In this document: positions 54,240 to 63,045 of the stretch, piece after piece | How the letters are laid out: the number at the start of each line of letters is the position of its first letter | Position numbering within the stretch: the first letter of the stretch is position 1 | Source of the DNA: Labrenzia sp. R4_2 | GTDB lineage: Bacteria > Pseudomonadota > Alphaproteobacteria > Rhizobiales > Stappiaceae | Length of the DNA: 64,000 nt | NCBI RefSeq assembly: GCF_017743865.1 | Contig: NZ_JAGHRJ010000002.1 | Coordinates: forward strand, 1,116,001-1,180,000 | Direction of reading: 5' to 3' | Notes under the pieces: model-generated | What the model was told of the DNA's origin: nothing | The model's database searches: none | Seen by the model: only the letters and a program-made list of their open reading frames with translations | Made by a program: the position numbers and the translations under genes

Positions 54240-55426
54240 TTCTTCGATCCCGTATTCGCCGCCAGCTCGTCTGCGAACGCCGCGATCCGTCCGGCCGCGT
54301 CCCGCAAGGTGCCATCTGCAACCGTCAATGAGAGGCGAATGAACCCGGCCGCCTGTTCGCCAAACGAGGTGCCTGGCATGACGGCAACGTGTTTTTCTTC
54401 CAGAAGGCGCGTTGCAAACGTTTCACCATCCAGCCCGGTGCCACTAACATCAACCAGCAGAAACATGCCTGCTTCCGGCATCATGGGACGCAAGGCACCA
54501 TGGCTGCCAAGATGTTCCATTAAAATCTCGGCACGCCGCTGGTAGCTCTCTCGCATGCGTTCAGCGGTATCAAACTCGCCGGAAACGGCCATCGCCGTCA
54601 TATCCGCAATGAACGGTTGCCCGCCAAAAAGCATGGTTTCGGAAACAGCAAGCAAACGGTCACAGAATTCTTCCGGGCCAACCGCCCATCCAGACCGGAA
54701 GCCGGGCGCTGCGTGGGACTTGGAAATCGACGAAACAGCAATTGTTCGTTCCTGCAGAGCCTCAATGTCGAAGGGCGAAGCAAAGGTGCGCTCAAAGATC
54801 AGCTTTTCATAGACCTCATCACAGACGATCCAGAGATCATGACGCTGGCAAACCTCGCCAATTGCCGCAATTTCGTCTGCGGTCAGCGCTGCGCCGGTCG
54901 GATTGTGGGGCGTGTTGAGAAGTAGCACTCGGGCATTGGGTGTTACTGCCGCTTCAAGGTCTTCCGGCTTGAGGTGAAACCCGTTTTCCGGACGCAAGGG
55001 GACCGGCACCATAGCCGCACCGGTCGCAGCAATGACGCCTTCATAAGTCGCGTAGTAAGGGTCCGGCACGAGCACCGCATCCCCGCCCTCAACAAGACCC
55101 AACATCACCGCAAAAAGCGCTGTCTGCGTTCCTGGAAAACACAGGATGTTGCGCTCTGTAACGCTTGGCCGGCGCCGCCGGTATTTTTCTGTCAAAGCGG
55201 CCACGATCTTCGGCTCACCGCGCCCGTTCGAATACCGGATCCGGCCGGCCCGCATCGACCGTTCAGCTTCATCCAGGAGCGCTTTGTCCGGCATGATGTC
55301 CGGTTCGCCAATCGTCAGCTCGATCACCGGTGTGCCCGCATCCATCATCTCGCGGGCCTTTAGATGAACTGTCCATTTCCCGGATCCCAAATGGGTCAAC
55401 CGGTCGGTGATCGACGCATAACGCAT
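54230..55426 (-). CDS. aruH: Class I/II aminotransferase, AruH-like (arginine:pyruvate)
   Basis: The 398-residue protein is a fold-type I aminotransferase with PLP lysine in SSISKSHAAPGFRSGW, NTPHNPTGAALT and VCDEVYEKLIF. The start at 55426 has GAGAGACC just ahead and begins the domain; the 26-residue upstream extension was discarded. It is the first gene of the minus-strand pair after the TetR gene (gap ten bases). Together with the decarboxylase it fits the arginine transaminase pathway, in which AruH converts arginine and pyruvate to 2-ketoarginine and alanine. Confidence 0.83.
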   Translation of the reverse strand: MRYASITDRLTHLGSGKWTVHLKAREMMDAGTPVIELTIGEPDIMPDKALLDEAERSMRAGRIRYSNGRGEPKIVAALTEKYRRRRPSVTERNILCFPGTQTALFAVMLGLVEGGDAVLVPDPYYATYEGVIAATGAAMVPVPLRPENGFHLKPEDLEAAVTPNARVLLLNTPHNPTGAALTADEIAAIGEVCQRHDLWIVCDEVYEKLIFERTFASPFDIEALQERTIAVSSISKSHAAPGFRSGWAVGPEEFCDRLLAVSETMLFGGQPFIADMTAMAVSGEFDTAERMRESYQRRAEILMEHLGSHGALRPMMPEAGMFLLVDVSGTGLDGETFATRLLEEKHVAVMPGTSFGEQAAGFIRLSLTVADGTLRDAAGRIAAFADELAANTGSKKWA

Positions 55427-55436
55427 AGTCGGTCTC

Positions 55437-56081
55437 TCAGGTTTGTTGAGTGTCAGCAGCAAGAGAAATGCCGCCCAAAAGGACTTCCACTGACCGGACC
55501 GCAATGCCCGGCAAAGGTGTTTCAGAGAAGAGATCGCCCACCAGCGTGCCTTCCAGCCATAAGCCGTCGATCACGCCGTTGATCGCGATGGCAAGCTCTT
55601 GACATCGCTTAGTGTCCGCCGCTTGCCCGACTTCCGTGAGAACATCGGCCACGAGCGCTTCAAGCACAGACCGGAACGCCAGATAGCTCTCCCGGTGAAT
55701 CTCGGCAAAGTCCGGGTCGACCCGCACATGACTGATGAAGGCCGCCCAGAGTGACAGAGCACGGCCGTCGGCGACCGGCGGCGTCAGGTTCGCAACAATG
55801 AAGTCGTGCAACCGGGCCCGAGCGCTCGATTGCCCCTTGTCGGCAGCGTCGGCGACCTTTGACGTCATGCCGGTCATGACTTCGCGATAGGCGGCCTGCA
55901 ACATCTGATCTTTGCTGGAGAAATAGTGGCGAATGAGACCAGGCGTCACGCCAGCCCGAGTTGCCACTTCGCGCACGGTTGCCCCTTGCAATCCGAGCTC
56001 GGAAATGCAGTCCAGTGTTGCAGTGATCAGATCTTGGCGGCGCTCGGCTTCCGGCGCTCTATGGAACGACCGACGGGTCAT
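55437..56081 (-). CDS. TetR/BetI-like transcriptional regulator
   Basis: The 214-residue protein has a TetR helix-turn-helix (LGLQGATVREVATRAGVTPGLIRHYFSSKDQMLQAAYREV) and a BetI-type C-terminal domain (SLWAAFISHVRVDPDFAEIHRESYLAFRSVLEALV). It starts the minus-strand unit with aruH and aruI and is divergent from the amino-acid ABC transporter genes. It probably controls both directions through the repeats at 56244-56293. Confidence 0.87.
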   Translation of the reverse strand: MTRRSFHRAPEAERRQDLITATLDCISELGLQGATVREVATRAGVTPGLIRHYFSSKDQMLQAAYREVMTGMTSKVADAADKGQSSARARLHDFIVANLTPPVADGRALSLWAAFISHVRVDPDFAEIHRESYLAFRSVLEALVADVLTEVGQAADTKRCQELAIAINGVIDGLWLEGTLVGDLFSETPLPGIAVRSVEVLLGGISLAADTQQT

Positions 56082-56421
56082 CTCACCACCCGTTCGATAA
56101 TGGTCAAAACCGGTTCTTCATCTTGCAGGAGACAAGCGGCTGTAAACGTCGCACTCATTGCACCTCACGCCTCCCGTTTCTTAAGCCGCCGCCCGATATT
56201 GGGAGCGCAAACGCATCATTCATGCGCTCGGATTCCGGCTTACTATACGACTGAATAATAAGCACACAAGCCCAAATTATACACTTGAATAATTTCTGAG
56301 CCGATGCAAAGCTTCACAGAATGACCGGGCAGTCAGCTGGCGCTCTACCGGAAACAACGACAAGCCAGCGGGGACAAAAACACCAACAGCTCTGGCAGTT
56401 TAGCTGAGCAATGGCGGAAGA
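56082..56421. other. Divergent promoter region of the aru and ABC transporter units
   Basis: The 340-bp gap contains the two direct repeats listed separately and AT-rich sequence between them. The remaining bases have no gene or stem I can name. Confidence 0.5.
56244..56293. promoter_or_regulatory. 16-bp direct repeats, candidate regulator sites
   Basis: TATACGACTGAATAAT (56244-56259) and TATACACTTGAATAAT (56278-56293) match at 13 of 16 positions, 34 bp apart, about three helical turns. They lie between the TetR gene and the transporter operon and are the best candidates for its operator. Confidence 0.5.
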
Positions 56422-57195
56422 ATGGAAGATGTGGCGCCAGCCATAGAGGTGCGAGACCTCTTTAAGCGTTTTGGACCTCTCGAGGTTCTTAAGGGGCTCT
56501 CGATGACGGCCAACAAAGGAGACGTAATCGCAATCATTGGCGGGTCGGGCTCCGGCAAATCCACCTTCCTTCGGTGCATCAACATGCTCGAACTTCCAAG
56601 CGCCGGATCAGTGACAATACATGGCGAAGCCATTGCACTGAAAGACGACGGTCATCATGGCTTGCGCCCGGCGGACCGGAAACAAATCGAGCGCATCCGC
56701 AGCCAGCTGGCCATGGTTTTTCAAAGCTTCAATCTGTGGCAACACATGACGGTGCTGCAAAACGTCATTGAAGTGCCGGTCCACGTGCTCGGCATGAAAC
56801 GGGATGAGGCGGTCGAAATCGCCGAAACGTTGCTGCGCCGGGTCGGATTGCACGAGAAACAGGACGTCTATCCGGCCTTCTTGTCGGGTGGCCAGCAGCA
56901 ACGCGCAGCAATTGCCCGCGCCCTGGCTGTCCAGCCGCTGGCGCTTCTCTTTGACGAACCCACCTCCGCGCTCGATCCGGAACTGGTTGGGGAAGTGCTC
57001 AGTGTGATCGGAGACCTGGCGAAAGAAAACAGAACCATGGTCCTCGTGACACACGAGATGAAGTTCGCGCGCGACGTCGCAAGCCACGTGATCTTTTTGC
57101 ACAACGGCATCATCGAGGAACAGGGACCGCCGGACCAGGTCTTCGGCAACCCGAAATCGGAGAGACTGAAACAGTTCATCAGTTCGGTCCACTAG
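56422..57195 (+). CDS. Polar amino-acid ABC transporter ATPase (HisP/OccP type)
   Basis: The 257-residue ATPase has Walker A GGSGSGKST, Q-loop VFQSFNLW, signature LSGGQQQR, Walker B LLFDEP and switch His in VTHEM. It belongs to the polar amino-acid group, with a D-loop SALDPELV. It opens the transporter operon, before binding protein and permeases, a common order in alphaproteobacteria. Neighbouring genes point to arginine, ornithine or related basic amino acids. Confidence 0.93.
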   Translation: MEDVAPAIEVRDLFKRFGPLEVLKGLSMTANKGDVIAIIGGSGSGKSTFLRCINMLELPSAGSVTIHGEAIALKDDGHHGLRPADRKQIERIRSQLAMVFQSFNLWQHMTVLQNVIEVPVHVLGMKRDEAVEIAETLLRRVGLHEKQDVYPAFLSGGQQQRAAIARALAVQPLALLFDEPTSALDPELVGEVLSVIGDLAKENRTMVLVTHEMKFARDVASHVIFLHNGIIEEQGPPDQVFGNPKSERLKQFISSVH

Positions 57196-57359
57196 GCCGA
57201 ATACTCACGGCCACACCGTGAGCCGGCACCCAAAGTGCCGAAGCCTTGCCGGGAGGAAAAGGCAGTCTTCGGCAAGTTCAAAGACCAGTCGTCCCGCACC
57301 TCGTCGCGGGCTGGCCATCCCGACCAATCGGGCAAACACAGTGAAAACAGGGGAACAGC

Positions 57360-58139
57360 ATGAAACACATGATCAAAGCAGCTTTTGTGGCAACCGCAGT
57401 GAGCGTTGCAACAATCTCCGGCGCCCAGGCGCAAGACGTTAAAGTCGGCGTTGCTGCCGAGCCATACCCGCCGTTCACCTCACCGGACGCCAGCGGCAAT
57501 TGGGTCGGTTGGGAAGTCGAATTCATGGAAGCGATCTGCGCGGAAGCAAAGCTCAATTGTGTCATCACCCCGGTTGCCTGGGACGGCATCATCCCGGCGC
57601 TCACCTCCGGCAAGATCGACATGATCGTCGGCTCCATGTCGATCACCGAAGAGCGCCTGAAAACCATCGACTTCTCCGACAAGTATTACAACACACCGAC
57701 CAGTATCATCGGTGCCAAGGGTGACGACTTCGAAGCAACACCGGAAGGTCTGTCCGGGAAGATCCTCGGCGTTCAGGTCTCCACGATCCATGCGGCCTAC
57801 GCGGACAAGTATTTCGCTCCGACCGCTGACGACATCAAGCAGTACCAGACACAGGACGAAGCCAATCAGGATCTGGCAGCCGGCCGGGTCGATGCGGTTC
57901 AGGCAGACGCCATCGCTCTTGACGCATTCTTGAAGTCTGACGCAGGCGCATGCTGCGAATACAAGGGCAATGTGGCTGATGATCCGGCCATTCTCGGTGC
58001 CGGTGTGGGCGTTGGCCTGCGCAAGGGCGAAGATGAGCTGAAAGAAAAGATCAACGCAGCAATTGCCGCGATCCGCGCCAACGGCACATACGAGGAGTTC
58101 TCCAAGGAGTACTTCGACTTCGACATCTACGGCGGTTAA
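57360..58139 (+). CDS. Basic amino-acid binding protein (ArgT/HisJ type)
   Basis: The 259-residue periplasmic protein has a signal peptide (MIKAAFVATAVSVATISGAQA) and a family 3 binding domain: YPPFTSPDASGNWVGWEVEFMEAICAEAKLNCVITPVAWDGIIPALTSGKIDMIVGSMSITEERLKTIDFSDKYY. Features such as the SMSITEERLKTIDFSDKYY block are shared by LAO/HisJ proteins, and a cationic amino acid is likely. AGGGGA precedes the ATG. A strong hairpin follows its stop codon. Confidence 0.93.
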   Translation: MKHMIKAAFVATAVSVATISGAQAQDVKVGVAAEPYPPFTSPDASGNWVGWEVEFMEAICAEAKLNCVITPVAWDGIIPALTSGKIDMIVGSMSITEERLKTIDFSDKYYNTPTSIIGAKGDDFEATPEGLSGKILGVQVSTIHAAYADKYFAPTADDIKQYQTQDEANQDLAAGRVDAVQADAIALDAFLKSDAGACCEYKGNVADDPAILGAGVGVGLRKGEDELKEKINAAIAAIRANGTYEEFSKEYFDFDIYGG

Positions 58140-58158
58140 CGGCCAGCCTTCCGCTTTT

Positions 58159-58184
58159 CCGCCGGCGCGCACTTGTGCCGGCGG
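58159..58184. other. Hairpin between the binding-protein and permease genes
   Basis: CCGCCGGC (58159-58166) pairs with GCCGGCGG (58177-58184), loop of ten. CCCTCTCCTTTTG follows. It may stabilise the binding-protein mRNA or attenuate transcription into the permeases. Confidence 0.65.
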
Positions 58185-58216
58185 CCCTCTCCTTTTGAAA
58201 AGGTTGCCTGCCGCCT

Positions 58217-58945
58217 ATGGCCGTTGATGCCGGATTTCTCAATCTGAACCTTCTCGCTCTTTCTCCGCCCGGCTGGGGCGGCGTGCTTCTGGAAGGCTTT
58301 GCCGCGTCTTTGCAACTCGCCGTTGGCGGTTTCACGCTCGGTCTCATGATCGGGATTGCAGGGGCCTTTGGCAAACTCTATGGCGGTCCGATCCTCCGGG
58401 ATCTTCTTGAAGTCTACACCACAGTGATCCGGGCGGTGCCGGAACTGGTTCTCATCCTGCTGCTCTACTACGCCGGTACAGATGCGGTGAACGCATTACT
58501 GGGTCTTGTCGGCCTGCCACGTGTCGACATCAGCGGCCTTGCCGCCGGAATTTTCGTGATCGGTGTTGTTCAAGGCGCCTACCAAACGGAAGTCTTGCGG
58601 GGTGCCATCAAGGCTGTGCCGCCGGGGCAAATCGAAGCCGCGCGCGCCTATGGCATGTCACCGTTGAAAACGCTGCGCCGCATCACCCTGCCCGCCATGC
58701 TGCCCTACGCCATTCCGGGGCTCTCCAATCTCTGGCTGATCGCCACCAAGGACACCGCTTTGCTGGCGGTCGTCGGCTTCAGCGAACTGACGCTGGTCAC
58801 CCGCCAGGCTGCGGGCAGCACCAAGGCCTATATGCTGTTTTTCTGCGCTGCCGGTCTCATGTACCTGACACTGACGCTGGTTTCGAACCGCGTCATCGCC
58901 ATCATCGAAAAACGTGCCCGCCGCGGCATAGCGGGGCCGGTGTGA
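58217..58945 (+). CDS. Amino-acid ABC transporter permease (HisQ type)
   Basis: The 242-residue permease has about five membrane segments and the amino-acid permease motif in QIEAARAYGMSPLKTLRRITLPAMLPYAIPG. It is followed by its partner two bases later (TGAGATG). In the HisQMP arrangement it is one of two permeases of a heterodimeric channel. Confidence 0.92.
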   Translation: MAVDAGFLNLNLLALSPPGWGGVLLEGFAASLQLAVGGFTLGLMIGIAGAFGKLYGGPILRDLLEVYTTVIRAVPELVLILLLYYAGTDAVNALLGLVGLPRVDISGLAAGIFVIGVVQGAYQTEVLRGAIKAVPPGQIEAARAYGMSPLKTLRRITLPAMLPYAIPGLSNLWLIATKDTALLAVVGFSELTLVTRQAAGSTKAYMLFFCAAGLMYLTLTLVSNRVIAIIEKRARRGIAGPV

Positions 58946-58946
58946 G

Positions 58947-59762
58947 ATGAGCGATACCAAAGTCACCATGCCCGCTTATGTGCCGCCGCCCCCACGCCGT
59001 TTGTTGGAGCCGCACCGGATCTTCCTGATCGCCGTCTTTGGAGTGATCGTCTTTTGCGCCATTTACTTCATGCGCTGGGACTGGCTGCCCAAGTACCAGA
59101 CACGGCTGCTCTACGGCATCGGCGAGACACTGTTCCTCCTGTTCTCAACCGCCGCCGTCGGCTTTCTGCTGGCTCTTCCAATCGGTCTTGTCCAGGTTAC
59201 GGGCCCTTGGCCGCTCGCGGCGCTTGCCCGCGGGTTCTGCACATTGATCCGCGGCACGCCGCTGCTCCTGCAACTCTGGTTGCTCTACTACGGCCTCGGA
59301 TCCGTCTTTGCCCAATATCCGGAAATCCGCCAGTCCATGTTCTGGCCGTATTTACGCGACGCCTGGCCCTACGGCTTCACGGCCTTGATGCTGTCTTTTG
59401 CGGCCTATGAGGGCGAAGTCATGCGCGGTGCCTTTGCCGGCGTGCCGCGCGGCGAGCTGGAAGCTGCCCGCGCCTTTGGCATGAGCCGCTTTACGATGTT
59501 CCGCCGGATCTGGCTTCCACGTGCATTCTATCGGGCCTTGCCGACCTTGAGCGGCGAAACCGTGCTGCAGCTGAAATCAACGCCACTGGTCGCAACGATC
59601 ACGGTGGTCGATGCTTACGCGGTGATCACCCGTGTGCGCCAGGACACCTTCCTGGTCTACGAGCCTCTGCTGCTGCTGGCCCTCATCTATATGGGCTTGA
59701 CCGGAATTCTGGTATTGCTGTTCCGCTATCTTGAAAGCCGCATTCCAAGCCGGGGCGCCTGA
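58947..59762 (+). CDS. Amino-acid ABC transporter permease (HisM type)
   Basis: The 271-residue permease has an extended N-terminus of about 45 residues and the motif GELEAARAFGMSRFTMFRRIWLPRAFYRALPTLSG. It is the second permease, starting one base after the hisQ-like stop. It precedes the M20 gene, whose start is 33 bp further. Confidence 0.92.
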   Translation: MSDTKVTMPAYVPPPPRRLLEPHRIFLIAVFGVIVFCAIYFMRWDWLPKYQTRLLYGIGETLFLLFSTAAVGFLLALPIGLVQVTGPWPLAALARGFCTLIRGTPLLLQLWLLYYGLGSVFAQYPEIRQSMFWPYLRDAWPYGFTALMLSFAAYEGEVMRGAFAGVPRGELEAARAFGMSRFTMFRRIWLPRAFYRALPTLSGETVLQLKSTPLVATITVVDAYAVITRVRQDTFLVYEPLLLLALIYMGLTGILVLLFRYLESRIPSRGA

Positions 59763-59795
59763 GCATCCGGCCACTTTTTGAAAGCACTTTTGAAA

Positions 59796-60971
59796 ATGAC
59801 CAAACAGACCACCAATTTCGATGCGGACCTGGTCGCAACACGGCATCATCTGCATTCAATCCCCGAAATTGGTCTGTCGGAATTCAAGACCTCGGACTAT
59901 GTCGCCGGCGAACTCGCCGCGATGGGGTATGAGGTGACCCGGGGCCTTGGCAAGACCGGTGTCGTCGCAACCCTTCGAAATGGCACCTCAAGCCGCAGCA
60001 TCGGCATCCGGGCCGACTTTGACGCCCTGCCGATCAAGGAAGAGACTGGCGCGGACTATGCCAGCACCCACCCCGGCGTGATGCACGCGTGCGGCCATGA
60101 CGGTCACACCGCAATGCTGCTTGGTGCGGCCAAGCGGCTGGCAGAGCGCAAACAGTTCGACGGCACGGTGAATCTCATTTTCCAGCCGGCCGAGGAGAAT
60201 TTTGGCGGCGCGAAACTGATGGTCGAGGATGGCCTGTTTGAGCGGTTTCCCTGCGATGCCGTATTTGGTCTCCACAATGACCCCGATCTGCCGTTTGGGG
60301 AGTTCCATTTCATCGACGGCCCGATGATGGCGGCAGCCGATGAATGCAAGATCACGGTGATCGGCAAAGGCGGCCATGGCGCGGAACCGCAATCAACCCC
60401 GGATCCGATTGTCTGCGGCGCGTCGATCATCATGGCCCTGCAAAGCATTGTGGCGCGAAACATCCATCCCATGCGGCAGGCCGTGATCACGGTCGGTGCC
60501 TTCAACAGCGGCATTGCAAGCAACGTGATCCCGGAGCGGGCCGAGATGAGCCTGACCGTCCGCGCTTTTGATCCGGATGTCCGGGATGAGCTGGAGACCC
60601 GCATAAGACAGGTCGCGGAAGGTCAGGCGGCAAGCTACGGCCTCAAGGCGGCCGTTGATTATGAGCGCGGTTATCCGCCCATGGTGAACCCGAGGGACGA
60701 GACAGATTATGTGCGGTCGATTGCCCGGCGCTTTGCCGGCGGCGACAAGGTGAAAACCATGCCGGACCCGGTCATGGGCAGCGAGGATTTCGCCTACTTC
60801 CTTGAAGAGAAGCCCGGATGTTTCTTTCTGCTTGGGACGGCCAAAACGGACAACGACCCGCCGCTCCATCATCCGAAATACGACTTCAACGACGACGCCC
60901 TGCCCCTCGGCGCAGCGTTCTGGGTGGACTTGGCAGAGGATTTTCTTTCGGGACTAGACACGGCTGAGTGA
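59796..60971 (+). CDS. M20-family amidohydrolase
   Basis: The 391-residue protein has the di-metal peptidase M20 features: HACGHDGHTAML, PAEENFGGAK, VFGLHNDPDLPFGE and a dimerisation domain (KITVIGKGGHGAEPQSTPDP). Related hippurate- and N-acyl-amino-acid hydrolases remove acyl groups. It is the last gene of the transporter unit, so it may deacylate an imported N-acyl amino acid. A TTG 18 bases upstream is a possible start; the ribosome-binding site is weak. Confidence 0.9.
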   Translation: MTKQTTNFDADLVATRHHLHSIPEIGLSEFKTSDYVAGELAAMGYEVTRGLGKTGVVATLRNGTSSRSIGIRADFDALPIKEETGADYASTHPGVMHACGHDGHTAMLLGAAKRLAERKQFDGTVNLIFQPAEENFGGAKLMVEDGLFERFPCDAVFGLHNDPDLPFGEFHFIDGPMMAAADECKITVIGKGGHGAEPQSTPDPIVCGASIIMALQSIVARNIHPMRQAVITVGAFNSGIASNVIPERAEMSLTVRAFDPDVRDELETRIRQVAEGQAASYGLKAAVDYERGYPPMVNPRDETDYVRSIARRFAGGDKVKTMPDPVMGSEDFAYFLEEKPGCFFLLGTAKTDNDPPLHHPKYDFNDDALPLGAAFWVDLAEDFLSGLDTAE

Positions 60972-61108
60972 ACAGATTTCAATTGGCTCACGCCAGCCCG
61001 GAGCGGACATTCATTCTGATTGCGGCGAATGTCTCAAAGGAGCCCGAAGTGACGAATGCTGCTATGTGTGCAAATGTCGGCTTTGGATAGATCGCAAGGA
61101 GGCACAGC

Positions 61109-61831
61109 ATGCGGATTGGCGTAATCGGGTGCGGGACAATCGCTCGTGCAGTGGTAGAAGGCATCGTCCACGATGCGCACGAAATCACTGTTTCAAAGCG
61201 CAGCGCTCATCATTCCTCTTCTCTCGCTGATGCCCATGAAAATGTTCGGATTGCAGACAACCAGGGGGTTGTCGATGCAAGCGACATTCTGTTTCTTGGA
61301 TTGATGGCAGAAGTTGCGCCGGACGTTCTTGGCCCACTCACGTTTCGCGAAGGCCAGATCGCGATCACCTTTATGGCTGGCGCATCGCTTGAGGAGGCAG
61401 ACGCGTTAGTTCGACCAGCGCGCGCAACTGCCATAATGATGCCCTTTCCTGGAATTGCTCAGGGCGGCACACCGATTATGATGTATGGGGACGCTGATAT
61501 CGTTACGGAAATTTTCGGCGCACGCAACAATGTCTTTCCAGTCCGGGACGGCGATGAGATGGCGGCCTATCTTTGTGCACAAGCTGTTCTATCTCCGGTC
61601 GCGCTTATGGTCGGCGATGCTGCGGACTGGCTTGGGGACCGCGTGTCAGACAAAAATCAGGGTGAAGCCTTTCTCAGAGAGTTGATTGCATCGAACCTGT
61701 CGGCAATCGCGTGTGCCCCCCTGATTGAGGCGCTCAACGCTCCCGGTGGATACAATCAGAGGCTTCGACTCCACATGGAGGCCCAGGGGATGACTACGGC
61801 GCTGAAAAACGGACTCGATAACATGGCCTAG
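61109..61831 (+). CDS. Pyrroline-5-carboxylate reductase-like oxidoreductase
   Basis: The 240-residue protein begins MRIGVIGCGTIARAVVEGI, a dinucleotide-binding Rossmann motif. Its middle (TFMAGASLEEADALVRPARATAIMMPFPGIAQGGTPIMMY) is like ProC, with the substrate-binding N-P-R segment altered. It is about 30 residues shorter than ProC, so another imine or keto acid may be reduced. AAGGAGG precedes the ATG. It lies 137 bp after the M20 gene on the same strand. Confidence 0.82.
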   Translation: MRIGVIGCGTIARAVVEGIVHDAHEITVSKRSAHHSSSLADAHENVRIADNQGVVDASDILFLGLMAEVAPDVLGPLTFREGQIAITFMAGASLEEADALVRPARATAIMMPFPGIAQGGTPIMMYGDADIVTEIFGARNNVFPVRDGDEMAAYLCAQAVLSPVALMVGDAADWLGDRVSDKNQGEAFLRELIASNLSAIACAPLIEALNAPGGYNQRLRLHMEAQGMTTALKNGLDNMA

Positions 61832-61874
61832 TTTGAAACTGACTCCAGTTTGAGTAGCCTTCGATTATCACTAA

Positions 61875-62027
61875 GCGGCTCGAACGGGTTGTCCGGAGTT
61901 AACCACCAAAGCGGTCGCCCACGTGATCAAACGGACCGGCAGCTTTGTCCGCATGGCGGACCTTGCACCTGAGCGCAGCGAATTCACAATGTCCGACCTG
62001 AAACTGGCGCTACAAATGGCGATTTAA
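61875..62027 (+). pseudogene. Possible 3' remnant of an unidentified gene
   Basis: A 50-codon frame, opened only by an upstream stop, ends TAA at 62025-62027. It reads like real protein (KRTGSFVRMADLAPERSEF, then MSDLKLALQMAI), with no start codon before its internal Met. I cannot name a family. It may be the tail of a gene cut by an insertion or deletion. Confidence 0.35.
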
Positions 62028-62167
62028 CTGGGTTTAAAGGGCCTTCAAACGGCGTTCAAAAGATGGTCTGAAACGAGCTAGAAGGCCTCAAATAGACCGA
62101 GAGTTGAGCCCCTTTGCCACCCAACGCTCCCGAAACCATGAGAAAAACCGAAAATTCCAGATCGTTG

Positions 62168-62272
62168 TGTCAATAATTCCAGTTTTGGGTGGCGAGCTAA
62201 AAGCGCTTTGCAATCAGGCCTGACAGTCTGACTGCCTTTCCCTGTGGTTTGACACCATGAACTGGAATTGAC
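62168..62272. repeat. Inverted pair resembling insertion-sequence ends
   Basis: TGTCAATAATTCCAGTT (62168-62184) is matched in inverted orientation by AACTGGAATTGAC (62260-62272), differing by a three-base gap. Only 75 bp lie between the arms, so this is a scar or miniature element, not a complete one. Confidence 0.35.
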
Positions 62273-62630
62273 GGGAACAACCGGGGCAAGGCGGAATTTG
62301 GTGAAAAGGTGTTTAATTTCTATCTCATAAGTGATTTCCGGCGACAGGAATAACCGCGTTCATTTGACACCGACCTCAGTGTATCAACGTACCAATCTCC
62401 CTCTTGTGGGATGAAAAACCCAGTATTTCAAATGCTGTTAAACACGTAATTATCGGCGGTTTTTAAGAGCTTTCAGCACAGTCCCAAGTTTGGCAAGACA
62501 AAACGAACTGGCACGGCGCGTATACCGATATGCCGACAGCCCCCGATTATGCAGAAACTGGGACTTTCGCCGTTTCACGGCCTCGCCCCGAACGCTTTCG
62601 AACATGCAAGCTGATGCCTATGTTCTCATC

Positions 62631-62670
62631 AGCCAGAATTGTCACAATTTGTGCCAGCCAGAAAAGTCAC
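62631..62670. repeat. 25-bp-period direct repeats
   Basis: AGCCAGAATTGTCAC (62631-62645) and AGCCAGAAAAGTCAC (62656-62670) match at 13 of 15 positions. Repeats of about this spacing are typical of transposase-binding sites at IS21-family ends, but no istA or istB is present. Confidence 0.35.
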
Positions 62671-63045
62671 TATATACTGTCTAAATCAGCACAGCGTAAG
62701 CAAGGCTGAGCACCCGAAAACCCGCAAATCGAAGGGTATGGAAGCGTTGCGGAGGGAGCGTGCCAGCCAACAGCCGCAAAGATGTTCCGTAACTGTAATG
62801 GCGGCATAAGCGATTTGATTTGGAAGCAAAGCCCAAACCTCTCCTTTAAGCAATCAGCTTATCTGGCCCCATAGGCGCTGATGTCATACGAGCAGGTGGT
62901 ACATGATCGCATACCAATGAAACCATCACAGCCTTCATCAACACCACTTGCGGCGGGATAATTATCTTCCTACAATTTAACGTAAAATGTCAGATCCCCT
63001 TGCCACCGACGCTGTTGTTATTTCCATTTTAAACGGAATCAAATT

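Larger units (their letters stand above)
61832..63045. other. 1.2-kb degenerate region between the amino-acid island and an AT-rich gene
   Basis: No complete gene is supported here. The features seen are the 50-codon remnant (61875-62027), an inverted pair (62168-62272) and direct repeats (62631-62670) that resemble insertion-sequence termini. Base composition falls toward the right end. No transposase frame is visible. Confidence 0.5.

Noticed and set aside
62490..62684. A 64-codon frame in the degenerate region
   Set aside because: Composition and lack of a ribosome-binding site suggest chance; it overlaps the repeats at 62631-62670.
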